DNA of 52,587 nucleotides. It comes from Corynebacterium sp. GTDB lineage: Bacteria; Actinomycetota; Actinomycetes; Mycobacteriales; Mycobacteriaceae. The notes beneath the pieces were generated by a model. That model saw nothing but the letters and a program-made list of their open reading frames with translations, ran no database searches and was not told the DNA's origin. The stretch covers positions 1 to 52,587 of the forward strand of contig NZ_JAUNUG010000020.1 in the NCBI RefSeq assembly GCF_030538285.1, written 5' to 3'. The position numbers and the translations under genes were made by a program. How positions within the stretch are numbered: the first letter of the stretch is position 1; the number at the start of each line of letters is the position of its first letter. Positions 45,818 through 52,587 of this stretch are shown one piece after another.

Positions 45818-45881
45818 ACCCCCCTGCAGATGGGCATTTCTGCTGTACTTATGCACAGGGGAAATCGCCGAATGCAGGGGG
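45818..45881. terminator. Large imperfect hairpin between convergent genes
   Basis: CCCCCCTGCA (45818-45827) pairs with TGCAGGGGGG (45872-45881); inner arms ATTTC/GAAAT extend it. A run of nine G follows. Probably a bidirectional terminator for the DUF1542 gene and the glycosyltransferase operon. Confidence 0.65.
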
Positions 45882-45896
45882 GGGGATCCGGGGGCC

Positions 45897-46724
45897 CTAC
45901 GCCAGCGTGTGCCGCGCCGAGACGCGCGCCTGGCGGGAGTTGACGGCCACCCAGCGTCCGTCGCGGAACTCCACGGCACCTTCGTCGGCGAATTTCTCCA
46001 GCCAGCCGAGCATGGGCCAAAAGCCCCAGATGTCGTGGAAGCGGGCGGCGTTGGAGAGGATGTCGTGGAAGTGTTCCCACGGCGGGTCGGAGACGGAGTG
46101 CCACTGGTGGTAGGCGTGGGCGCCGCCGACCCAGTAGAGGGGGAAGCCGTGGGCGCGGAGGTGTTGGCCGAAGTCGGTGTCCTCGGCGCCGTAGCCGGTG
46201 TAGCCCTTGTCGAAGCCGCCGAAGCTGCGGCGGATGCGGCGCCAGGTGTCGGAGGTCAGGGCGAAGGACAGGGACCAGAAGAGTTCGTAGCCGCGGGCGT
46301 CGGCCTGCTGGAGGGTCCCGGCGGGCGGGTTGGGGCGTGCGGCGTGAGGGGTGGGGTGGGTGGTGCGTAGTTCGCCGTCGCGCAGGTAGGTGACGGGCCC
46401 GGCGACGACGGCATCGGGGTGGGCGATGAGGGCGCGGCGGTAGGTGTCGATGAGTTCTTCGCTGGGCAGGCAGTCGGCGTCGAGGAAGATGATGGGGCCG
46501 TCGTAGTTCTTGGCGGCGAGGTCTCCGCCGAGGTTACGGGCGCCGGCGAGGGAGAATTCGCCGAGTGCGATGACCTCGGAGTCGGGCAGGGCGGCGGCCA
46601 GGGCCTCGGCATCGCCGAGTGCGATGACGAGGTGGCGGGTGCCGCGCGGCAGGCAGGCGGCTTGGCGGGCGACGTGCGCGAGTCGGCCTGCGTTGGCCAG
46701 GGTCACCACAGTCACAGAGTTCAT
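45897..46724 (-). CDS. Glycosyltransferase family 2-like protein
   Basis: 275 residues, GT-A fold. LDADCLPS is the metal- and sugar-nucleotide-binding DxD, and GYGAEDTDFG the acceptor-side ED motif. It lacks membrane helices and should add a sugar to a lipid- or wall-linked glycan in the cytoplasm. ATG overlaps the stop of the next upstream gene by 4 bp. Last gene of a four-gene operon. Sugar donor unknown. Confidence 0.85.
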   Translation of the reverse strand: MNSVTVVTLANAGRLAHVARQAACLPRGTRHLVIALGDAEALAAALPDSEVIALGEFSLAGARNLGGDLAAKNYDGPIIFLDADCLPSEELIDTYRRALIAHPDAVVAGPVTYLRDGELRTTHPTPHAARPNPPAGTLQQADARGYELFWSLSFALTSDTWRRIRRSFGGFDKGYTGYGAEDTDFGQHLRAHGFPLYWVGGAHAYHQWHSVSDPPWEHFHDILSNAARFHDIWGFWPMLGWLEKFADEGAVEFRDGRWVAVNSRQARVSARHTLA

Positions 46725-47665
46725 TGATCTGCTACCTTCCGGATCACGTCAGCCGCGCGCTGGGCTGCACCGGCAGTCTGCCACCGTATCCATCGGCTGT
46801 CTATGGATTGAGCCTCAGAAAGTAATGCAGGCCACTCCTCCGGCTCGGGCCAGGTGTGCCGGGTGAGGGCGAGGTGGGCGTCGGCAAGCAGGTCGGCAGT
46901 GGCGTGTTGCTCGGCGAAGGGGCGCTGTTGCGGGAGGATGAGCGCTGGCGTGTCGGCCACGGCGATGTCGGCGATGGAGTTTTGTCCGCCCGCGGCGACG
47001 ACCACGTTCGCGCCGGTCAGGTACGGCAGCGGGTCGGCCACGGCGGTGTCGCCGCCGAGGAAGCGGAAGCTGCGCTCCGGGCAGGCGGCTTGCACGGCGT
47101 CCCAGTGCCCAGCGCTCCAGTCGGTGCCGCCGCGGCCGCAGAGGACCACGACATCGCCGTCAATGTTCTCCCCCGGGCCCGAAAAACGCGAAATTCCGCC
47201 GACCTGTTGGACGCGCGCGCCGTGGGCGTGCAGGTGCGGGGGTAGCGGCACCCAGTTGGGCCAGGCGGCGATGATCGCGGCGGCCTGCCGGTAGCCGAGC
47301 TGGTGGGCGTGGTCATCACGCACGCCGGGCATGGCGAGGGTGATCACGGGCACGCCCATGAGGCGGACCAGCAGCGCCACCTCGACGGAGACGTCGACGT
47401 AGAACGCGCGCGGGCGGTGCTCGTCGATCCAGGCGGCGAGCTGCGCCATCCGACCCCGCAGCCCGGCATGCCCGGGTGGTGCGTAGTGCAGCGTGTCGTG
47501 GGCGGTGAGGTCGGTGCTTATCGACGCCCCCGCGTCGTCGATAAGCACCACATCCGCGGAAGGATCGGTGGACAGGAGCTGGGAGTCGCCGCCGAGGGCG
47601 GCCATGATGGTGCGGCAGCGGTGGACGTGCCCGCTGCCGTGGTGGTGGGCGTAGAAGCCGATCAT
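46721..47665 (-). CDS. GT-B glycosyltransferase, MurG/GT28-like
   Basis: 314 residues starting MIGFYAHHHGSGHVHR, the His/Gly loop typical of MurG-like N-terminal domains. The C-terminal donor-binding half contains AAGGQNSIADIAV and PQQRPFAEQ. Both ends overlap neighbours by 4 bp. Probably transfers an N-acetylhexosamine or similar; donor unproven. Confidence 0.8.
   Translation of the reverse strand: MIGFYAHHHGSGHVHRCRTIMAALGGDSQLLSTDPSADVVLIDDAGASISTDLTAHDTLHYAPPGHAGLRGRMAQLAAWIDEHRPRAFYVDVSVEVALLVRLMGVPVITLAMPGVRDDHAHQLGYRQAAAIIAAWPNWVPLPPHLHAHGARVQQVGGISRFSGPGENIDGDVVVLCGRGGTDWSAGHWDAVQAACPERSFRFLGGDTAVADPLPYLTGANVVVAAGGQNSIADIAVADTPALILPQQRPFAEQHATADLLADAHLALTRHTWPEPEEWPALLSEAQSIDSRWIRWQTAGAAQRAADVIRKVADQ
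47516..47546. repeat. Dispersed 13-mer, perfect copy 10, paired with a 12 of 13 inverted copy
   Basis: A perfect reverse copy (47516-47528) faces a near copy (47534-47546). GTGCTTATCGAC and GTCGATAAGCAC form a perfect 12-bp stem with an 11-nt loop inside a glycosyltransferase coding region (protein VLIDDAGASIST). Confidence 0.9.
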
Positions 47666-48720
47666 CGGGCGGGTACCTCCGTGTACAGCGCGGCATAGCG
47701 GCGGGCCACCTGGTGCAGGCTGTGGTGGCGCACGACCCAGTCGCGGACCACACCGCGGTCGATCTCGGCGGCGACGTGGAGAGCGGCGGCCAGAGAATCT
47801 ACGTCGTCCGGGGCGGCCAGTGCGGCGGGGGCGTGGTGGAGTTGTTCGGCGAGGCCGCCGCGTCGGAAAGCGGCGACGGGGGTGCCCGCGGCCATGGCCT
47901 CGAAGGCGACCAGGCCGAAGGGCTCCTCCCAGCGCGGGGTGACCAGGCAGACGCGGCAGTGGCCGACCAGGGACTGGAGTTCGGCGTGATCGAGTTCGCC
48001 GACCCAGGTGGCGGCGCGGCCGGTCATGCGGGGGACGATCTCGGTGGAGAAGTAGCGGTGATCGCCGATGCGCCCGGCGAAAAGCAGGGGGATCCCGGCG
48101 CGGCGGCAGGCGTCCATGGCCAGGTGGAGGCCCTTTTCCGGGACGATGCGCCCGAACCAGACGGCGGCCTCCCCGCCGGGGCCGGGTTGCCAGGAGGTGG
48201 TGTCCACGCCGTTGGGGATGACGGTGACCGGGCGCGGGAGGCGCCAGTCCGCGGCGGTGGCGGCGGAGACCGCGGCGAAGCGGCCCGCGCGGGGCCCGGC
48301 GGCGGCGATGGCGGCCTCCATCTCGGGCAGGGACGGGGTGTGCAGGGTGGTCAAAAGCGGCAGGTCATGGCCGAAAAGAACCGGGGTGAGGCTGTTGTTG
48401 TGGACCAGGTCGTAGTCGGCGCGTTCCAGGTGGCGGGCGAGGTGCCGAAAAGCAGCGTCCTCCACGGCGCGTGCCCCGGGCGGGTAGGCGGTGTCGCTGG
48501 CGGCGAGCAGGTCCCTGCCCCAGGAGATGCCGGGCAGCTCATGCTCGGTGACATGCCCGTGGGAGCCGGCGGAGGCATAGAGGTCGACGTGGTGGCCGAG
48601 TTCGCGGACGGCGGCGACCAGGGTGTGACAAAAGGCCTCGAGGCCACCGGCGTAGGGCTCGCGGATGGGGTGGCGGGCGGGTGCGATGAGCGCGATGCGC
48701 GCCCGGGTGGCCAGGGTCAT
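47662..48720 (-). CDS. Glycosyltransferase family 4-like protein
   Basis: 352 residues, GT-B. N-terminal glycine loop PYAGGLEAF; C-terminal domain with GRIVPEKGLHLAMDAC and the retaining EX7E region EEPFGLVAFEAMAAGTPV. This is the GT4 pattern seen in phosphatidyl-inositol mannosyltransferases and capsule enzymes. It overlaps both neighbours by 4 bp (ATGA). Confidence 0.87.
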   Translation of the reverse strand: MTLATRARIALIAPARHPIREPYAGGLEAFCHTLVAAVRELGHHVDLYASAGSHGHVTEHELPGISWGRDLLAASDTAYPPGARAVEDAAFRHLARHLERADYDLVHNNSLTPVLFGHDLPLLTTLHTPSLPEMEAAIAAAGPRAGRFAAVSAATAADWRLPRPVTVIPNGVDTTSWQPGPGGEAAVWFGRIVPEKGLHLAMDACRRAGIPLLFAGRIGDHRYFSTEIVPRMTGRAATWVGELDHAELQSLVGHCRVCLVTPRWEEPFGLVAFEAMAAGTPVAAFRRGGLAEQLHHAPAALAAPDDVDSLAAALHVAAEIDRGVVRDWVVRHHSLHQVARRYAALYTEVPAR

Positions 48721-49697
48721 CGCCCGCTCACCTCCCGGTACACCGCGCGGTGGGCGGCGCGGATCTGTTGCAGTTGCGCGGCACGGTCGCCGGTGTAGGG
48801 CAGCGGGCCTTGTTCGTGGAGGTGGATGAGCGCGCGGGCGGCGTCGAGGGGGTCGCCGGTGGCGTACTTTGCGACGCCCCGTTCATCATCCGCCTGCCCC
48901 GCGTACATGCCGCAGTCCGGCACGGCGACGACCGCGCCGAGGTCGCGGCACATCTCCAGCCAACCGGAGTGGGTGCCGCGGGTATAGGGCAGGAGCACGG
49001 TGGCGCATTGTCCGACCGCGGCGTGGAGGGTGGCATCCGACATGGGGGCGTGCAGGCGCAGGTCAATGAGGCCGCTGGACTGTTCCGCGCCCAGCGCGCG
49101 GACCAGGTGGGCGGTGCGGGCGTCCTCGTGGAGGTGGAGGCGCAGGGGTTGGCCGGTGGCGCGGTGCACGCTGCGCGCCAGGATGCGGTAGAAGACCGGG
49201 TCGGTGATGACGTTGGCGCGCAGGGACTTCAGGAACACCCCGATGGCGTCCCCGGTGGCGGTGGCGCGGGGCGGATCGGCGACCACGCGCGGGTGCCCGA
49301 TGACGTGGGTGCCGGCGGGGAGGTGGGCGGCGGCGTCGGAAGTGAGGGTGATGAGGGCGGCGGCGGCGTCGATAAGCAGGCGCAGCTTGGCGTGGTGCTC
49401 ACGCTGGTCCGTGAAATGCGGATTGTCCAGGTCGTGGACGGTGAGCACGAGCGGGACGCCGCGGCGGTCCAGCGCCCGGATGAGCGCGCGGGTGTCGTTG
49501 ACGCTGAGGTGGTCGAAGCCGAAGTGCAGGTGGACGAGGTCGGGCAGGTCGCGGGTGGTGATCCACCAGTGGGCGTCGAGCGCCGGGTGCGGCCACCAGT
49601 TGCCGTCAATGTCCGGGTCGGGCCGGAAGGACACATCCGCAGGCTTAATTGCCTGCGTGTAGACGTGCCCGGCCGGGATGGACAGGACATCGCACAT
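48717..49697 (-). CDS. GT-B glycosyltransferase-like protein
   Basis: 326 residues, first gene of the operon. LVHLHFGFDHLS and VLTVHDLDNPHF resemble the N-terminal half of GT-B enzymes; the C-terminal half has LPYTRGTHSGWLEMCRDLG but no clear EX7E, so it is divergent. ATG preceded by GAGGTGAC. Precise reaction unknown. Confidence 0.7.
   Translation of the reverse strand: MCDVLSIPAGHVYTQAIKPADVSFRPDPDIDGNWWPHPALDAHWWITTRDLPDLVHLHFGFDHLSVNDTRALIRALDRRGVPLVLTVHDLDNPHFTDQREHHAKLRLLIDAAAALITLTSDAAAHLPAGTHVIGHPRVVADPPRATATGDAIGVFLKSLRANVITDPVFYRILARSVHRATGQPLRLHLHEDARTAHLVRALGAEQSSGLIDLRLHAPMSDATLHAAVGQCATVLLPYTRGTHSGWLEMCRDLGAVVAVPDCGMYAGQADDERGVAKYATGDPLDAARALIHLHEQGPLPYTGDRAAQLQQIRAAHRAVYREVSGR
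49365..49377 (+). repeat. Dispersed 13-mer, perfect copy 11 (antisense in a glycosyltransferase gene)
   Basis: Read on the coding strand as LLIDAAA, the same frame as the tig copy. Confidence 0.9.
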
Positions 49698-49810
49698 TTG
49701 TCACCTCAATTTCATTAACGCCGACTAATATCGGAACCCCCGGTCATCATATGTGGATTTTTTTATTTTGGCCGGAAAGTGTGACCATAAACATGCATGG
49801 AAGTTAATAG
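49698..49810. promoter_or_regulatory. AT-rich divergent promoter region of the glycan locus
   Basis: 113 bp that are strikingly AT-rich for this chromosome (for example GGATTTTTTTATTTTGG). Both glycan operons start from it, so it probably holds two promoters and may be a target of an AT-binding silencer such as Lsr2 (inference). Confidence 0.55.
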
Positions 49811-50731
49811 ATGAGCGCCACGCCCACCCCACCCGACCTCCCCCGCCGCCGCCACTACGGCGACTTTTACCAGCTCAACCCCACTCCCCGCTCGCCACAC
49901 CTGCCCTTTGTCATGGTGATGGGCAACTGCCAGGCCGAATCCCTGCGCATCCTCCTCGCCAGTTCCGGCGCCGTGGACTCCTTCCGCATTCCCCCGGTCC
50001 ACGAATTCACCGCCGAAGATATCGCACTGCTGCGCCCCGTCCTGGCCCGCGCCGATGTGTTGATCACCCAACCCATCCGCGATAACTACCGTGACCTGCC
50101 GCTGGGCACCTCACAGCTGGCCGCACTTCTTCCCGCCGCGGCGCGCCAGATCCTGTATCCCGTCTTGCGATGGGACGGGCTCATGCCCTTCCACGCGATT
50201 ATCCGCGACCCGGACGATCCCTCCCGCAACCCACCCGTGGTTCCCTACCATGACCTGCGCCTGGTGGCCGCCGCGGCCCGGGGGCTCAACAGGCCCGCGC
50301 AACCGGTGGACCCTGACTTCCGCGCGGCGGCCGCCGCCTCCATTGCCCACCTGCGCGCCCGCGAGCAGTACCACGACACCGTCCGAGTCTCCGAGCACCT
50401 TCAGACCTACCCCGTGTGGCACACCATCAACCACCCCTCCAACGAGACACTCGCCTTCATGGCGCAAAGAGTCCTCGACGAAATCACCCCGGGCAGCGTC
50501 CATCCACCCACCGACCGGGAGATGCTCGGCGGGCTGCAGGCCCCGATCGATACGGCTGCGGCGCAGGCCTTGGGCGTCGACATCACAGGGCGCGATGAGT
50601 GGAGCGCCGCCGGCGTCCCCATCGCGGGCATCGCACAGGCGCAGCTGGCCTTCTACCGCGAGAATCCCCAGGTGGTGGAGGCGGGTCTGCACCGCCACGC
50701 CGAGCGCCTGAATATCCTGGGACTGGCATGA
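49811..50731 (+). CDS. WcbI-like polysaccharide biosynthesis protein (putative acetyltransferase)
   Basis: 306 residues. VMGNCQAESLRILL near residue 36 and TQPIRDNYRDLPLGT are hallmarks of WcbI, a capsule biosynthesis protein that binds CoA. It may acetylate a surface glycan. A basic proline-rich N-terminus precedes the domain. ATG follows GGAAG; its stop overlaps the next gene by 4 bp. Confidence 0.8.
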   Translation: MSATPTPPDLPRRRHYGDFYQLNPTPRSPHLPFVMVMGNCQAESLRILLASSGAVDSFRIPPVHEFTAEDIALLRPVLARADVLITQPIRDNYRDLPLGTSQLAALLPAAARQILYPVLRWDGLMPFHAIIRDPDDPSRNPPVVPYHDLRLVAAAARGLNRPAQPVDPDFRAAAAASIAHLRAREQYHDTVRVSEHLQTYPVWHTINHPSNETLAFMAQRVLDEITPGSVHPPTDREMLGGLQAPIDTAAAQALGVDITGRDEWSAAGVPIAGIAQAQLAFYRENPQVVEAGLHRHAERLNILGLA

Positions 50732-52587
50732 TCACCCACCTCATCGTCGGCCCAGCAGGCCACGGCGTCACCGAATACGCCCGCAGCCTGGCCACCCACT
50801 CGCCTGGTTCCCTCCTGGTGGAGGTCGGGCCCCTCCCCCCGGGTCCGGTCCACGTCACCTTCACCGACCACCTCTTCGGACCTTCCCCGGAAGCGGCGGT
50901 GGATGCGGTCCTGGCCCGCTGCGCCGGGCATCCACTCAGTGTCAGCCTGCACGATATTCCGCAGCGGGCGGAGGGGTGGGAGCGCTACGCCCGGCGCGCC
51001 CCGGCCTATCATCGGCTGGCGGATGCCGCGGACCTGGTGGTGCTCAACTCCCGGCACGAGGCGGCGTTCTTCGGCTCTGAGCTGCCGGTAGTTCCCTTGC
51101 CAGTGCCGATGATCGATTCGCCCTATGATCCGGAAGCAGCAACGGTGGGGATCCTCGGCTTCATCTACCCCGGCAAGGGACACGACGATCTGCTGCGCGC
51201 CGTCGCCGGCATCGGACTGCGCGTGCGGGCCCTGGGATCGGTCAGTTCCGGACACGAGGACTGGGCCGCGCAGCTGCAGACTTTGGCCGCTGAGCTGGAC
51301 GTCGACTTCGAGATCACCGGCTGGCTCAGCGATGCCGAACTCGCCACCGAGATGGGCCGCATCGCCATCCCCGTATGCGCCCACCGCCACTACTCGGCTT
51401 CCGGATCGCTCATGGCCTGGCTCGGGGCGGGCCGAAAAGTACTGGTCAGCGACTCGCCCTATACCCAGGAGATGGCGCAGACCTGGGCGGGCATCGAGAT
51501 CGTCGACGATTGGCCCACCGCCCTGGCCGCTTTCCAGCCCACCAAGCCCACGCCCGTGGACAGCTGGGACTGGCCGGATGTCGCCGCCGCCTGGCAAGAG
51601 CACTGGCGCCGCCTGTGGCCCACGGTGTCGGTAGTCATCCCCTACTACGACAATCCGACGGGCCTGGCGGAGGTGCTCGGGGGCGTCGATAAGCAGGATT
51701 ACCCGGGGGACATCGAAGTCATCGTCGCCGACGACGGCTCCCCCACCCCGCCCGCGGTCGACGCAATCATCGTGCGCCAGGACGATCAGGGCTTCCGCGC
51801 CGCTGCCGCCCGCAACCTCGGCGCGGCGCGCGCCACCGGGCAGGTCCTCGCCTTCCTCGACGGCGACACCGTCCCCACCCCCGGCTACCTCACGGCCGTG
51901 GTCCCGCATGTGCTTGCCGACGCCCGCGTGGTCGTCGTCGGCACCCGACTCACCGGCCCGGACCAGCGCGAACCCGAATGGCTCGCTGAGGCCTGGGAAC
52001 GCACCGGCCACCTCCAGCGCGCCGACGACACCTCCTGGCGCTTCGTCATCTCCGCCGCCTTGAGCTGCAGCGCATCCTTCTTCCGGGAGATCGGCGGCTT
52101 CGACGCCAGCCTCATCGGCTACGGCGGGGAGGACTGGGAGTTCGGCCACCGCGCCTGGCAGGCCGGGGCACGGTTGGTCCACGAACCCCGGGCGATCACC
52201 ACCCACGAGGAGCCCGACTGGGGTGCCCGCGGCGCCGACCTCGCCGAGAAGAACGCCGAAACCGCCGCACTGGCCCACCGCATCACCCACCCCATCGCCC
52301 GGCCCGTGGGCGTCATCTTCGACACCGCCGACATCGAGGTCCACGTCCCCGGCTGGGCCGATCCCGGCGTGACCGAGACCGTCATCATCGGGTGGCTGCG
52401 CGCCGGGGACGTCCACGTCATCACCGCCCCCATCCCGGAACTTTTCCGCGCCGACCCCCGCGTACGCACCAAGGCCCAGGGCGCGCGCAGCACCATCTAC
52501 CTCGACGCTCCCGCCATCCCCACCGGGCCCGTCGCCGACCTGCCACCCGGCCCGCAGTACCACGGTGAGCGGGTGGTGGCGCGGGTG
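50728..52587 (+). CDS. Two-domain glycosyltransferase (GT-B plus GT-A), partial
   Basis: Open from the ATG at 50728 to the window end (620 codons) with no stop. Residues 1 to about 290 look like a GT4-type GT-B domain (ILGFIYPGKGHDDLLRAV; SASGSLMAWLGAG). From about 305 a GT2 domain begins (TVSVVIPYYDNP), with VIVADDGS, FLDGDTVP as DxD and GYGGEDWEFGHRAW as ED motif. The fused pair would add two sugars in sequence. It is translationally coupled to the WcbI-like gene. Confidence 0.82.
   Translation, partial: MITHLIVGPAGHGVTEYARSLATHSPGSLLVEVGPLPPGPVHVTFTDHLFGPSPEAAVDAVLARCAGHPLSVSLHDIPQRAEGWERYARRAPAYHRLADAADLVVLNSRHEAAFFGSELPVVPLPVPMIDSPYDPEAATVGILGFIYPGKGHDDLLRAVAGIGLRVRALGSVSSGHEDWAAQLQTLAAELDVDFEITGWLSDAELATEMGRIAIPVCAHRHYSASGSLMAWLGAGRKVLVSDSPYTQEMAQTWAGIEIVDDWPTALAAFQPTKPTPVDSWDWPDVAAAWQEHWRRLWPTVSVVIPYYDNPTGLAEVLGGVDKQDYPGDIEVIVADDGSPTPPAVDAIIVRQDDQGFRAAAARNLGAARATGQVLAFLDGDTVPTPGYLTAVVPHVLADARVVVVGTRLTGPDQREPEWLAEAWERTGHLQRADDTSWRFVISAALSCSASFFREIGGFDASLIGYGGEDWEFGHRAWQAGARLVHEPRAITTHEEPDWGARGADLAEKNAETAALAHRITHPIARPVGVIFDTADIEVHVPGWADPGVTETVIIGWLRAGDVHVITAPIPELFRADPRVRTKAQGARSTIYLDAPAIPTGPVADLPPGPQYHGERVVARV
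51682..51694 (+). repeat. Dispersed 13-mer, perfect copy 12 (inside the two-domain glycosyltransferase)
   Basis: Sense, encoding GGVDKQDYP, the same frame as the benD, pcaO and MFS copies. Confidence 0.9.

Noticed and set aside
50653-52563. A 636-codon minus-strand frame at the right end
   Set aside because: The plus strand encodes a recognisable GT-B/GT-A glycosyltransferase over the same stretch.

Overview
The window is high-GC actinobacterial DNA and looks like a Corynebacterium chromosome. It opens with the 5' end of clpX and later carries clpP2, clpP1 and tig. Between them lies a large aromatic-acid catabolic supercluster (pca, pob, cat, ben). From memory this is the layout of the C. 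glutamicum aromatic region. The two very large LuxR-type regulators (PcaO-like, BenR-like) and a DUF1542 protein also fit the genus. The species cannot be named from the sequence alone.

Layout: (1) 1-4.7 kb: clpX start; pcaIJ divergent from pcaR-pcaF-pcaD, i.e. the 3-oxoadipate end of the pathway. (2) 4.7-17.4 kb: an accessory island. It begins with a small HicB-like antitoxin gene and a possible antitoxin remnant. A promoter overlaid by two palindromes then drives a NYN-domain nuclease gene, an unusual HTH-methylase-specificity fusion, hsdM, hsdS and hsdR. Facing these are a GmrSD-like DUF262/DUF1524 gene coupled to a 91-residue ORF, followed by a DUF2283 gene. (3) 17.4-26.9 kb: an aldehyde dehydrogenase, pcaO, and the pcaHGBC-pobA-pcaK operon. 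(4) 26.9-31.2 kb: a small secreted protein, an aromatic-acid transporter and the catABC operon, with a 113-bp direct repeat after catC. (5) 31.8-39.7 kb: benABCD, benR and a CPBP membrane protease. (6) 39.7-44.9 kb: an SDR, clpP2-clpP1, an alcohol dehydrogenase, tig, tRNA-Pro and tRNA-Gly. (7) 45.0 kb to the end: a DUF1542 protein and a surface-glycan locus of four overlapping glycosyltransferases divergent from a WcbI-like gene and a two-domain glycosyltransferase.

Metabolic logic: BenABCD converts benzoate to catechol, and CatA/B/C take catechol to 3-oxoadipate enol-lactone. PobA converts 4-hydroxybenzoate to protocatechuate, and PcaGH/B/C take that to the same enol-lactone. PcaD, PcaIJ and PcaF finish both branches to succinyl-CoA and acetyl-CoA. 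Two AAHS-type transporters feed the pathway. PcaR (IclR), PcaO and BenR (large LuxR-type) are the likely regulators.

The observations that most deserve follow-up are: a dispersed 13-mer, GGCGTCGATAAGC, with 12 perfect copies in both orientations and several reading frames but none inside the restriction island; the NYN plus HTH-M-S fusion attached to a type I restriction system; a BenC reductase fused to a GntR-type FCD ligand-binding domain; and a duplicated hairpin that runs into a short catC.
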